DNA of 64,000 nt, taken from M3007 sp964481485 (GTDB taxonomy: Bacteria > Bacteroidota > Bacteroidia > Chitinophagales > Saprospiraceae). The stretch is taken from NCBI GenBank assembly GCA_964481485.1, contig CAYZVM010000002.1, positions 9,571 to 73,570 of the forward strand, given 5' to 3'. The notes beneath the pieces are model-generated. The model was given only the letters and a program-made list of their open reading frames with translations, was not told the DNA's origin and made no database searches. Each line of letters opens with the position of its first letter. Within the stretch, counting starts at the first letter, position 1. A program made the position numbers and the translations under genes. Shown here piece after piece: positions 1 through 8,166 of this stretch.

Positions 1-345
1 GACATGGTGATTGACGTGGTGGAGCAATTGCCCAATGGCAAGGCAGCCAACCATTTAGGTGGCCAATTGGTGCGGTCGGGCACTGCTCCGGCACTGCTTT
101 ATGGCGAGGCGCAAGCATCCGAATCGAACGCCGATTTTGTCCACAAAGCCAAAATCATTTTGAAAGAACTGCGGGAGACGCAGATTTGCCACAAAATCAT
201 CCGCAAAAGGAATTTCGTCGAGATGACCTTGATGGAGAAAGTGCTGAAAGAAAACGGCGAACTCGTGGCGATTTTCACCGCGAGCGTAAAAACCGCTTCT
301 CAAAACCGCGACAAAGACAAAAACCAAAAGCCGGAAGCGGAGTAG
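1..345 (+). CDS. Four-helix bundle (S23-type) protein, 5' end outside window
   Basis: The reading frame is open from the first base and stops at TAG 343-345, so the N-terminus probably lies outside the window. The visible part carries the pattern of the four-helix-bundle / 23S rRNA intervening-sequence protein family: 'VVEQLPNGKAANHLGGQL', then 'LVRSGTAP' and 'ADFVHKAKIILKELRET'. These are small all-helical proteins that form pentamers. Their cellular role is not settled, and many copies are free-standing in Bacteroidota chromosomes. The C-terminal tail is Lys/Asp/Glu-rich and looks unstructured. The gene ends about 100 bases before the DUF255 gene. Family assignment is good; function is unknown. 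Confidence 0.75.
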   Translation, partial: DMVIDVVEQLPNGKAANHLGGQLVRSGTAPALLYGEAQASESNADFVHKAKIILKELRETQICHKIIRKRNFVEMTLMEKVLKENGELVAIFTASVKTASQNRDKDKNQKPEAE

Positions 346-449
346 ATTTTCGTTTTTTTGCTTCTTTTATTTTCCTTTTACATTTTGCGGTTTTTCGGTT
401 CTGCGGTTTTGCTGTTTCAATTTCCTTTTTTCACTCAAATCCAACAAAA

Positions 450-2492
450 ATGAACCACCTCCAACACGAGACCTCTCCTTACCTTCTCCAGCATGCCCAC
501 AATCCCGTGGATTGGTACGCTTGGCGTCCCGAGGCTTTCGAGCGGGCGCGGGCGGAGCAAAAGCCGATATTGGTCAGCATAGGCTATTCCACCTGCCACT
601 GGTGCCATGTGATGGAGCGCGAATCTTTTGAAAATGAAGACATTGCGGGGTTTATGAACGAAAGTTTCATCAACATAAAAGTGGACCGCGAGGAACGCCC
701 CGATGTGGACGCGATATACATGGAGGCTTGCCAAATCCTCACCGGCGGCGGCGGCTGGCCGCTCAATTGCTTCCTCACGCCCGAAGGAAGCCCATTTTAT
801 GCTGGCACCTATTTCCCGCCCCGCCCCGCCCACAACCGCCCTTCGTGGCTCCAATTGCTCCAACACCTCGCCAATATTTGGGAGACAAAACGCGAAGTCG
901 CGTACGGGCAAGCAGAAAAATTGCTCGGCCACATCACCCGCAACGACGACGTTTTTGTGCAAAACATTACTCCCTCCCATTCAGGGGAGGGTAGGGGTGG
1001 GGTTGACCTTGAAACCATGTACTACCAAATGCGCGAGCGATTCGACCGCGTGGAAGGAGGCTTTGGCGGCGCACCCAAATTTCCGTCCACAATGGCAATT
1101 CAATATTTGCTGAATTACCACTATTTCACCGGCAACCCAGAGGCGCTCGAACACGCACAATTGTCGTTGGACAAAATGATTCAGGGCGGCATTTACGACC
1201 AAATCGGCGGCGGATTCGCCCGCTACGCCACCGACCGCGCGTGGCTGGTGCCGCATTTTGAAAAAATGCTGTACGACAACGCGCTGCTCGTCAGCGTACT
1301 TTCCGAGGCTTACAAACTGACCGGAAAAGAACTTTACAAAGAGAGCATCGAAGAGACTTTGGGCTACGTCCGCCGCGAAATGACCTCGCCCGACGGCGGG
1401 TTTTATTCCGCGCAAGACGCTGATTCAGAGGGCGTAGAGGGCAAATTTTATGTTTGGGAAAAATCAGAAATCGAAGAAATCTTGGGCGAGGCGGCGCAAC
1501 TGTTTTGCGCGTTTTACGGCGTGACGGAACACGGCAATTGGGAAGAAAAAAACATCCTCTGGCGGCCTTCCACGTTTGAAGAGTTTGCTGTCGCAAACGA
1601 TGTAGAAGTTGAATATTTGAAAAAACGGCTGCTTGATTGCCGCGAAAAACTTTTTGCCGTCCGCTCAAAACGGGTGTGGCCGGGGCTGGACAACAAGGTG
1701 CTGCTCAGTTGGAATGCGCTCATGGCCTCGGCTTTCGCCGCCGCGTTCACGGCGTTGGGGCGCGAAGAATACCGCGCTACCGCCGTGCGCAACGTGGACT
1801 ATTTGCTGAAAAATTTTGCTGACGAGACATCTGGTCGGCTGCGACATTCCGCCTCCCAAAACGACGCCTTTTTGGAAGATTACGCCTTTTTCATCGCCGC
1901 GCTCACCGACGTGTACCAAATCACCTTCGATGCCCGCTATTTGCAATTGGCCGGAAAATACACGGACTACGTGTTGGGTGCTTTTTTCGATGCGGACACC
2001 GGGCTGTTCTTTTTCACCGATGCCCACCAATCGGACATTATTTTGCGAAAAAAAGACCTCTACGACAACGCCACGCCATCCGGCAACAGCACCATGGCGC
2101 TCAACCTCCAACGCCTCGGCATTTTGCTCGACCGACGGGAATGGCGCGACGCAGCCACGCGGATGTTGCTGACCATGCGCGACGCGGTGGAGCGTTACCC
2201 GCTCTCCTTCGAGCGTTGGGCGGCGGCGATGATGCACGAGGTGCATCCCATCCACGAAATCGCCGTCGTCGGCGACAATGCTGGGGAAAAAGCACTCGAA
2301 ATTCAAAAAGGATTTTTGCCAAACAAAGTCGTTGCGGCGAGCAAAACACCGACCGATGCAATGCCGCTATTGGCTGAAAAAACCGGTGCTAATGATGCGC
2401 TGATATATGTTTGCCGCGATTTTGCGTGCCAACGGCCGGTGACGACGGTGAGCGAGTTTTGGGAAATTGTTGGCCAGGATTCTTTTGTTTGA
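450..2492 (+). CDS. DUF255 thioredoxin-domain protein (YyaL/SSP411 family)
   Basis: A 680-residue protein of the family that joins an N-terminal thioredoxin-like fold to an (alpha/alpha)6 barrel resembling N-acylglucosamine 2-epimerases. The start is placed at ATG 450, because the protein then begins 'MNHLQHETSPYLLQHAHNPV', the invariant family N-terminus; the in-frame extension upstream is low-complexity. The CxxC motif is in 'YSTCHWCHVMERESFE' near residues 47-62, followed by the family signature 'GGGGWPLNCFLTP'. The barrel contains 'YDQIGGGFARYATD' and 'PHFEKMLYDNALL'. The biochemical role of the family is unproven (a redox or sugar-epimerase-like enzyme has been suggested). Length matches the family. 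The GNAT gene follows six bases later, so co-transcription is likely. Confidence 0.92.
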   Translation: MNHLQHETSPYLLQHAHNPVDWYAWRPEAFERARAEQKPILVSIGYSTCHWCHVMERESFENEDIAGFMNESFINIKVDREERPDVDAIYMEACQILTGGGGWPLNCFLTPEGSPFYAGTYFPPRPAHNRPSWLQLLQHLANIWETKREVAYGQAEKLLGHITRNDDVFVQNITPSHSGEGRGGVDLETMYYQMRERFDRVEGGFGGAPKFPSTMAIQYLLNYHYFTGNPEALEHAQLSLDKMIQGGIYDQIGGGFARYATDRAWLVPHFEKMLYDNALLVSVLSEAYKLTGKELYKESIEETLGYVRREMTSPDGGFYSAQDADSEGVEGKFYVWEKSEIEEILGEAAQLFCAFYGVTEHGNWEEKNILWRPSTFEEFAVANDVEVEYLKKRLLDCREKLFAVRSKRVWPGLDNKVLLSWNALMASAFAAAFTALGREEYRATAVRNVDYLLKNFADETSGRLRHSASQNDAFLEDYAFFIAALTDVYQITFDARYLQLAGKYTDYVLGAFFDADTGLFFFTDAHQSDIILRKKDLYDNATPSGNSTMALNLQRLGILLDRREWRDAATRMLLTMRDAVERYPLSFERWAAAMMHEVHPIHEIAVVGDNAGEKALEIQKGFLPNKVVAASKTPTDAMPLLAEKTGANDALIYVCRDFACQRPVTTVSEFWEIVGQDSFV

Positions 2493-2498
2493 ACCATA

Positions 2499-3020
2499 AT
2501 GACATACCGGGAAGCAAATAGCAACGACGCGGCAGCGATAGCCGCACTTCATACCAAAAGTTGGCGCCACGCCTACCGGGGAATACTGCGCGACGATTTC
2601 TTGGACGGCGAGGTTTTTCAAGACCGCGCCGCCGTTTGGGAGCAAAGACTGGCCGCGCCACCCGCCCGTCAATTCGTTTTGGTAGCGGAAGAAAATATGA
2701 AGATGGTGGGTTTTGTCTGCGTTTACGGCGACGCGGATGCTCATTGGGGGTCATTGATTGACAACTTGCACGTTGCCAAAGAAATGAAAGGCCGGGGCAT
2801 CGGAAAGGCGTTGGTAAAAGCGGCGGCGGCATGGATTCGGGAAAATCACCCAAGCGCCGGAATGTACCTGTGGGTGTACGAAGCGAATGTGGCAGCGAGG
2901 CGGTTTTATGAAAATTTGGGCGCTGCCAACGCCGAGTTTATCGTCAAAGAAAATCCGGGCGGCGGCTCTGCGAATAGTTTCCGCTACGTCTGGTCTATCG
3001 AAAAAATGTCTTCTCTTTGA
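2499..3020 (+). CDS. GNAT-family N-acetyltransferase
   Basis: A 173-residue cytoplasmic acetyltransferase of the Gcn5-related family, which transfers acetyl from acetyl-CoA to an amine. The acetyl-CoA pyrophosphate-binding loop is seen as 'GRGIGKALV' near residues 100-108, preceded by the beta-4 strand 'LIDNLHVAKEMK' and followed by 'YEANVAARRFYENLGA', the usual C-terminal GNAT signature. The N-terminus 'MTYREANSNDAAAIAALHTK' is typical, and ATG 2499 is the first good start after the DUF255 stop. The substrate cannot be told from the sequence; the nearest type is the RimI/PhnO-like group acting on proteins or small amines. Confidence 0.9.
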   Translation: MTYREANSNDAAAIAALHTKSWRHAYRGILRDDFLDGEVFQDRAAVWEQRLAAPPARQFVLVAEENMKMVGFVCVYGDADAHWGSLIDNLHVAKEMKGRGIGKALVKAAAAWIRENHPSAGMYLWVYEANVAARRFYENLGAANAEFIVKENPGGGSANSFRYVWSIEKMSSL

Positions 3021-3033
3021 TTTCACACGTATC

Positions 3034-3702
3034 ATGTTGCGACACATTCTTCTCATATCGCTATCGCTGATTTGCAGCTGTCTCTCCGCACAAGCGCCGC
3101 CGCGTTTTGAAGCAGAAATCCGCGCCTTTGAGTTTGCAGACTCCATTGAACAACCCGCCAAAGGCCAAATCCTGCTATACGGCAGTTCGACCATGGCGAT
3201 GTGGAATACCTTTCGGCAAGATTTGGCGGGGCATCCGGTGGTCAATCGGGGTTTCGGCGGCTCAGAAATGTCGGATGCGATTTACTATTTCGACCGCGTG
3301 GTGGTGCCGCTCGCGCCTTCTTTGATTTTGCTGTACGAAGGCGACAACGACATCACCAACGGCAGAAAATCGCCCCGGCGGATTTTTAAGGATTACAAAC
3401 ATTTTATGAAATTGGTCAAGCGAAAACTGCCCGGCACCCGGGTCGCCGTGTACGCCCTCCGCCCCAGTGTCGCCCGCGAAAGCACCATGCCACAGCAGCG
3501 AAAAGTCAACAGATTTTTCAAAAGATACGCCTGCTGGCATCGGAAACGCGCCTCTTTCATTGATGTGTACAAACTGCTGCTCACGCCCGATGGAAAGCCC
3601 AATCCCGAATATTTGGTTGAAGACAATTTGCATCTCAACGCCAACGGATACGAGTTGTGGGCGCGGGTGACGCGAGATTTTTTGAGAAAAACAAGATTCT
3701 GA
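3034..3702 (+). CDS. Secreted SGNH/GDSL-type hydrolase
   Basis: A 222-residue protein starting at ATG 3034, which gives a clear signal peptide ('MLRHILLISLSLICSCLSAQ'); an upstream in-frame extension overlaps the GNAT gene and is rejected. SGNH blocks are visible: block I Ser in 'YGSSTMAMW', block II Gly in 'NRGFGGSEMSD', block III Asn in 'YEGDNDITNG', and block V Asp/His in 'EDNLHLNANGY'. Such enzymes remove acyl or acetyl esters, often from carbohydrates, outside the cytoplasm. Being one base upstream of the rhamnose mutarotase gene, it could de-esterify rhamnose-containing polysaccharide, but that is inference from position only. Confidence 0.88.
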   Translation: MLRHILLISLSLICSCLSAQAPPRFEAEIRAFEFADSIEQPAKGQILLYGSSTMAMWNTFRQDLAGHPVVNRGFGGSEMSDAIYYFDRVVVPLAPSLILLYEGDNDITNGRKSPRRIFKDYKHFMKLVKRKLPGTRVAVYALRPSVARESTMPQQRKVNRFFKRYACWHRKRASFIDVYKLLLTPDGKPNPEYLVEDNLHLNANGYELWARVTRDFLRKTRF

Positions 3703-3703
3703 A

Positions 3704-4018
3704 ATGCCACGTATCGCCTTCAAAATGAAACTCCACCCCGGCCAAGAGACCGAGTACAAACGCCGCCACGACGCGCTCTGGCCAGAACTCGAAAGCCTGC
3801 TGAAAGAAACCGGCATCGCCGATTATTCCATTTTTTTGGATGAAAAAACACTCGATTTGTTCGGCGTTTTGAACATCGAAAACCCCGCCCGCTTGGAGGA
3901 TTTGCCCGGTCACCCGGTCATGCAAAAATGGTGGGCCTACATGGCCGACATCATGGAAACCAATCCCGACCATTCGCCGCTGAGTGAGCCGTTGCGGGAG
4001 GTTTTTTATTTGCCGTAA
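3704..4018 (+). CDS. rhaM: L-rhamnose mutarotase
   Basis: A 104-residue protein of the RhaM/YiiL family, which interconverts alpha and beta anomers of L-rhamnose so that the isomerase is supplied with its preferred form. Family features are the N-terminal 'FKMKLHPGQETEYKRRHD' (with the conserved Arg-Arg-His), 'ALWPELESLLKETGIADYSI', and the C-terminal 'MQKWWAYMADIMETNPD' with the conserved Trp-Trp. Full length. It lies one base after the SGNH hydrolase stop and 12 bases before the isomerase start, so the genes form an operon. Assignment is firm. Confidence 0.93.
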   Translation: MPRIAFKMKLHPGQETEYKRRHDALWPELESLLKETGIADYSIFLDEKTLDLFGVLNIENPARLEDLPGHPVMQKWWAYMADIMETNPDHSPLSEPLREVFYLP

Positions 4019-4030
4019 ACATTCAAAATC

Positions 4031-5305
4031 ATGCAGTTAGAGCAACATCAAATCGCTGCCCACAACGAACAACGCCTCGAAACGCACCTGAAACGCCTCG
4101 GCTTCCTGAGTGCCGAAATCAACGGCGAACAGGACATCATCCGGCGGCTCATGGACTTCCAAATCGCCATCCCATCTTGGGCGCTCGGCACGGGTGGCAC
4201 GCGATTCGGGCGATTTCCCGGCGGCGGCGAGCCGCGCAATTTGGAAGAGAAAATGGAGGACGTGGGGCTGCTCCACGCCCTCAACCGCTCCAGCGATGCC
4301 ATTTCGCTGCACATTCCCTGGGATATTCCGAAAAACCCAGCGGCCATTCGCGCCCTCGCCGCCCAACTCGGGCTCCGCTTCGACGCGGTGAATTCCAATA
4401 CTTTTCAAGACCAGCCGAGACAGGCGTTTTCCTACAAATTTGGCTCCATGCAGCATGCGGACAAGGCTGTGCGGCGGCAGGCGGTGGAACACAACCTCGA
4501 AGTCATCCGGCACGGCATCGAACTCGGCTCAAAAAGTATCACCGTTTGGCTCGCCGACGGCTCGTGTTTTCCGGGACAGTTGAATTTTCGGCGGGCATTT
4601 CAAAACACCCTCGAAAGTTTGCAAGAAGTCTATGCTGCCCTGCCTGATGACTGGAAAATGTTCGCCGAGTACAAAGCCTACGAGCCGAATTTTTACTCCA
4701 TGACTGTCGGCGACTGGGGTCAATCTTTGCTGTACGCCAATAAGTTAGGCGAAAAAGCCTACACGCTCGTTGACCTCGGCCATCACCTGCCGAACGCCAA
4801 TATCGAACAAATCGTCGCACTGCTTTTGATGGAAGGCAAACTCGGCGGTTTTCATTTCAACGACTCCAAATACGGCGACGACGACCTCACCGTGGGCAGC
4901 ATCAAACCCTACCAACTGTTCCTGATTTTCAATGAATTGGTGGAGGGCATGGATGCACGTGGCATGAATCACGCCTCCGATTTGGGCTGGATGATTGATG
5001 CCTCGCACAATGTAAAAGACCCGCTCGAAGACCTTTTGCAGTCGGTCGAAGCCATCAAAATCGCCTACGCCCAAGCCCTGCTCGTGGACAAAAAAGCCCT
5101 GAATGAAGCCCAATTGGAAAACGACACGGTGCGCTGTCAGGAGATTTTGCAAGATGCGTTTCGTACCGACGTGCGCCCGCTCGTGGCGGAGGCGCGGCGG
5201 CGGGCGGGCGGGGCGCTGGAGCCGGTTGGCTTTTTTAGGGAAATGAAAATGAGAGAAAAATTGGTGCAAGAACGTGGCGCGAAAACCTTCGCAACCGGCC
5301 TATGA
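4031..5305 (+). CDS. rhaI: L-rhamnose isomerase (TIM-barrel sugar isomerase)
   Basis: A 424-residue enzyme converting L-rhamnose to L-rhamnulose. It matches the divergent L-rhamnose isomerase class (as in Pseudomonas stutzeri and many Bacteroidota), not the E. coli RhaA sequence class. Visible elements: 'IPSWALGTGGTRFGRFPGGG' near the N-terminus; 'FAEYKAYEPNFYS' with a metal-binding Glu; 'LVDLGHHLPNANIE' with Asp and His; 'GGFHFNDSKYGDDDLTVG' with His and the Asp pair that bind the two metal ions; and 'HASDLGWMIDASHNVKDPLE'. The stop overlaps the start of the kinase gene (ATGA), so the two are translationally coupled. Confidence 0.93.
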   Translation: MQLEQHQIAAHNEQRLETHLKRLGFLSAEINGEQDIIRRLMDFQIAIPSWALGTGGTRFGRFPGGGEPRNLEEKMEDVGLLHALNRSSDAISLHIPWDIPKNPAAIRALAAQLGLRFDAVNSNTFQDQPRQAFSYKFGSMQHADKAVRRQAVEHNLEVIRHGIELGSKSITVWLADGSCFPGQLNFRRAFQNTLESLQEVYAALPDDWKMFAEYKAYEPNFYSMTVGDWGQSLLYANKLGEKAYTLVDLGHHLPNANIEQIVALLLMEGKLGGFHFNDSKYGDDDLTVGSIKPYQLFLIFNELVEGMDARGMNHASDLGWMIDASHNVKDPLEDLLQSVEAIKIAYAQALLVDKKALNEAQLENDTVRCQEILQDAFRTDVRPLVAEARRRAGGALEPVGFFREMKMREKLVQERGAKTFATGL

Positions 5306-6564
5306 TTGCCATTTTCGACATCGGCAAAACCAACAAAAAATGCTTCGTCTTCGACGAGGATTACCGCATCGTTTTTGAAAAAAGCGAACAATTGCCCGAG
5401 ACGACCGACGAGGACGGAGACCCTTGTGCAGATGTCAATTTGTTGGCCGATTGGGTCTGGAATACGTTTTTAGACATTTTGGAAGATGAACGATTCATGA
5501 TTTCAGGCATGAATTTCACGACCTACGGGGCGAGTTTCGTCTGCGTCGGGGAAAATGGGAAACCCGTTTTGCCGCTCTACAACTACCTGAAACCTTTTCC
5601 CGAAAATTTGAAAAAACAGTTTTTTGAAAAATACGGCGGCGAAGGAAAGGTGTCGCTCGAAACGGCCTCACCCGTGCTGGGCAGTCTCAATTCCGGCTTG
5701 CAACTCTACCGTATAAAACATCAGAGACCTGCTGATTTTCAAAAAATTAAGTACGCACTGCACTTGCCGCAATACATTGCATCTTTGATTTCTGGCCAAT
5801 ATTTTTCAGACATCACGAGCATCGGCTGCCACACCATGTTGTGGGATTTTCGGAAAAACGACTATCACGAGTGGGTGAACAAAGAAGGGGTTTTGGAAAA
5901 ACTCGCGCCCATCATCTCTTCCGATTCCACCTTCCGTATCACCAAATCGCCCAATCATCAAATCCATGTTGGTGTCGGCCTGCACGACAGTTCTGCCGCG
6001 CTGATTCCCTACCTCGCCAGTTTTCAAGAACCTTTTGTCCTCATTTCCACGGGTACGTGGAATATCTCGCTCAACCCATTCAACCATGCGCGGCTTACGA
6101 CCGAAGAACTCGCGCAAGACTGCCTTTGCTACCTGACTTTTCAGGGGAAACCCGTGAAGGCCTCCCGCCTTTTTGCGGGACATGAACACGAACAGGCGGT
6201 GGAGCGCATCGCCGCGCAACACGGCGTCTCGGAGGATTTTTATCTGACCAATCAACTTTCCGAAAATTGGAAACTTTCGGAAAGTTATCTCAATTTCATG
6301 CGCCAATTGGTTGAAAAACAAGCCGTTTCCACAAAATTGGTTTTGCAAAACACGCCCGTTCGTCGCATTTTCGTGGATGGCGGTTTTTCCAAAAACGAAA
6401 TTTTTATGAATCTGCTGGCTCGTGCATTTCCCGAAAAAGAAGTCTTCGCGGCGGAAATTCCACAGGCGACGGCGCTCGGCGCGGCGTTAGCAATTCATCG
6501 TTTTTGGAACAACAAACCGATGCCTGAAAACCTGGTTTCTTTGAAAAAATATGGAAACACATAG
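5302..6564 (+). CDS. rhaB: FGGY-family carbohydrate kinase, probable rhamnulokinase
   Basis: A 420-residue FGGY sugar kinase. The N-terminal phosphate loop reads 'MIAIFDIGKTNKKCFVFD' (the Asp-x-Gly-x-Thr pattern), and the C-terminal adenosine motif is 'VDGGFSKNEIFMNLLARAF' followed by 'ATALGAALAIH'. 'LISTGTWNISLNPF' is the second phosphate-binding loop. Position immediately after mutarotase and isomerase, with a four-base overlap, makes L-rhamnulose the most likely substrate (ATP-dependent formation of L-rhamnulose 1-phosphate). The matching aldolase is not in the window. The last codons fall inside the left arm of a long inverted repeat at 6554-6628. Confidence 0.88.
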   Translation: MIAIFDIGKTNKKCFVFDEDYRIVFEKSEQLPETTDEDGDPCADVNLLADWVWNTFLDILEDERFMISGMNFTTYGASFVCVGENGKPVLPLYNYLKPFPENLKKQFFEKYGGEGKVSLETASPVLGSLNSGLQLYRIKHQRPADFQKIKYALHLPQYIASLISGQYFSDITSIGCHTMLWDFRKNDYHEWVNKEGVLEKLAPIISSDSTFRITKSPNHQIHVGVGLHDSSAALIPYLASFQEPFVLISTGTWNISLNPFNHARLTTEELAQDCLCYLTFQGKPVKASRLFAGHEHEQAVERIAAQHGVSEDFYLTNQLSENWKLSESYLNFMRQLVEKQAVSTKLVLQNTPVRRIFVDGGFSKNEIFMNLLARAFPEKEVFAAEIPQATALGAALAIHRFWNNKPMPENLVSLKKYGNT

Positions 6565-6628
6565 GCACAGAGAACACATAAGTTTTTGATTTTTAAAACT
6601 CTATATGTTCTCTGTGCCTATGTGTTTC
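6554..6628. repeat. Long imperfect inverted repeat between kinase and dehydrogenase genes
   Basis: The left arm 6554-6580 and right arm 6604-6628 are almost perfect reverse complements over about 25 bases (arm begins GAAACACATAGGCACAGAGA), separated by about 23 AT-rich bases. The left arm contains the stop codon of the kinase. It could form a strong hairpin acting as a terminator or RNA-stability element, or be a small non-autonomous mobile sequence (MITE-like). No target duplication could be identified by eye. Confidence 0.8.
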
Positions 6629-6645
6629 AATACAGTTTTCTAAAC

Positions 6646-7800
6646 ATGAATTTGACGTACAATCCGAACTGCCCTTCCATCGAAGACCTCCGCGCTCGCG
6701 CCCGACGGCGCATCCCACGCTTCGCTTTTGAATACCTCGACGGTGGCTGCAATGAGGATGTGAACCTGCACAAAAACACCGCCGAACTCCGCGAGGTCGA
6801 GTTGAAGCCATTTTATCTGAGCAAACACACGGGCTCGGACATGAAAACGGAATTGTTCGGCCACGTTTATGACGCGCCGTTTGGCGTGGCGCCCGTTGGT
6901 TTGCAGGGACTGATGTGGCCGGGCGCACCAGAGATTTTGGCGAAAGCAGCATTTGAACACAACATTCCTTTAATCCTCAGCACGGTAACGACGGCGAGTA
7001 TCGAGCGCATCGGCGAATTGACGGAGGGCAAATTCTGGTACCAACTTTACCACCCCGCCGATAATGCTTTGCGCGACGACATCCTTGACCGAGCAGAAGC
7101 CGCCGGGTGCAAAGTTTTGGTCATTTTGTGCGACGTGCCGACCTTCGGCTACCGCCCGCGCGACATCCGAAACGGTCTGGCGATGCCGCCAAAAATGACT
7201 CTCCGGAATATTTTGCAAATCATGGGGAAGCCGAATTGGGCGATTCAAACCCTCCTGCATGGGCAGCCAAATTTTGCCACGATGAAAAAGTATATGCCCA
7301 AAGGATTGGACATGGCGCAACTCGGGGCCTACATGAACCAGACTTTTTCCGGTAGGCTGAACGAGGAAAAAATCGCCCCCATCCGCGAGCGTTGGAAAGG
7401 AAAACTCGTGCTGAAAGGAGTCGCCAGCGAGCAGGATACCGACATGGCGGTTCGGCTGGGCTTGGACGGCATCATCGTGTCCAACCATGGCGGGCGGCAA
7501 TTGGATGCAGGCGAATCGTCCATCCACGCGCTTGCGCCCATCGTCAAAAACTACAAAAACCGCATCAAAATCATGCTTGACAGCGGCGTTCGTTCCGGCC
7601 CCGATGTGGCGCGGGCGTTGGCGAGCGGAGCGGAATTTGTTTTCCTCGGCAGGTCGTTTATGTACGGTGTGGCGGCTTTGGGCGAGGCGGGCGGCCAGCA
7701 CACGATTTCGATTTTAAAAATCCAGTTGAAACAGGTGATGGAGCAAATTTGCTGCGAAAGGGTAGGGGATTTTCCGAAACACGTGGTTCCGAATTTTTGA
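6646..7800 (+). CDS. lldD: FMN-dependent alpha-hydroxy-acid dehydrogenase (L-lactate dehydrogenase type)
   Basis: A 384-residue TIM-barrel flavoprotein of the (S)-2-hydroxy-acid oxidase/LldD family, which oxidises L-2-hydroxy acids such as L-lactate to 2-oxo acids. The start is placed at ATG 6646 ('MNLTYNPNCPSIEDLRARAR'); earlier in-frame codons run through the inverted repeat. Key elements: 'FEYLDGGCNEDVNL', 'PFGVAPVGLQGLMWPGAP' (FMN contact), 'VLKGVASEQD' with the catalytic-region Lys, 'VSNHGGRQLDAGESS' with the active-site His and Arg, and 'MLDSGVRSGPDVARALA' plus 'FVFLGRSFMYG' for FMN phosphate binding. Downstream of the rhamnose genes it could handle L-lactate made from L-lactaldehyde; glycolate or mandelate cannot be excluded. 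Confidence 0.85.
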   Translation: MNLTYNPNCPSIEDLRARARRRIPRFAFEYLDGGCNEDVNLHKNTAELREVELKPFYLSKHTGSDMKTELFGHVYDAPFGVAPVGLQGLMWPGAPEILAKAAFEHNIPLILSTVTTASIERIGELTEGKFWYQLYHPADNALRDDILDRAEAAGCKVLVILCDVPTFGYRPRDIRNGLAMPPKMTLRNILQIMGKPNWAIQTLLHGQPNFATMKKYMPKGLDMAQLGAYMNQTFSGRLNEEKIAPIRERWKGKLVLKGVASEQDTDMAVRLGLDGIIVSNHGGRQLDAGESSIHALAPIVKNYKNRIKIMLDSGVRSGPDVARALASGAEFVFLGRSFMYGVAALGEAGGQHTISILKIQLKQVMEQICCERVGDFPKHVVPNF

Positions 7801-7827
7801 AAACACAATTCAATATGTCTGCAACAA

Positions 7828-7874
7828 AAAAGCCTGACAGTCAAGTTTTTGAAACTGCTATCAGGCTTTTGTTT
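7828..7874 (+). terminator. Rho-independent terminator after the dehydrogenase gene
   Basis: Perfect ten-base stem AAAAGCCTGA (7828-7837) / TCAGGCTTTT (7861-7870) with extra pairing inside and a T-rich tail (TTTTGTTTT). The symmetric A/T flanks make it usable in both directions. It closes the plus-strand metabolic operon. Confidence 0.85.
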
Positions 7875-7896
7875 TGGTGCAAAATGGGTCTTTGTT

Positions 7897-7920
7897 TGGT
7901 ACGTCCGACGGGAATCGAAC
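7897..7920 (-). other. tRNA 3'-end fragment (possible attachment-site scar)
   Basis: Read on the minus strand, this is GTTCGATTCCCGTCGGACGTACCA with exact tRNA 3'-end spacing: T-loop TTCGATT, five T-stem bases CCCGT, seven acceptor bases CGGACGT, discriminator A and an encoded CCA. The 5' part is missing: the bases before the T-loop do not pair with the T-stem, and no D-arm or anticodon arm follows. A free-standing tRNA 3' end is what integrated elements leave at their border. About 110 bases away (near 8022-8037) is a second, weaker GGTTCGATTCCA match on the same strand without CCA spacing. Confidence 0.55.
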
Positions 7921-8166
7921 TATTGTCTTATAAAATTGATAATCATTGAATTAGGTTTTTTTAAGTTTGAAAAGTGAAACATAGGTGAAACATTTTTGGC
8001 AGATTCCATTTGGGGCGGTTTGGAATCGAACCTTTGGAAAAGGGCGTTTTTTAGGGGGGGAAGAACGATTGACGAACAAAGTGATAAGAGTCAAGGCTTC
8101 GACTGAGTAAGGTCAATATATGGAAGAGAAGTATATACCACTTTTGTGGAATTGATACTCTTTCAT
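7921..8166. other. Intergenic stretch before the EAD-like gene
   Basis: This is the main part of the gene-free stretch 7801-8166. It holds the weak second tRNA-like T-loop match near 8022-8037, a short G run near 8053-8060 and AT-rich sequence that should contain the promoter of the next gene. No open reading frame or RNA gene could be recognised. Confidence 0.5.

Noticed and set aside
376..420. CRISPR-like short repeats with CGGTTTT units near the start of the window
   Set aside because: Units are degenerate, only a few bases long, without regular spacers; this is low-complexity intergenic sequence.
186..449. N-terminal extension of the DUF255 protein
   Set aside because: It overlaps the four-helix-bundle gene out of frame and is low-complexity; the family N-terminus begins at 450.
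7897..7970. A complete tRNA gene on the minus strand
   Set aside because: Only the T-loop to CCA part is present; T-stem pairing fails and no anticodon or D-arm can be drawn in the next 50 bases.
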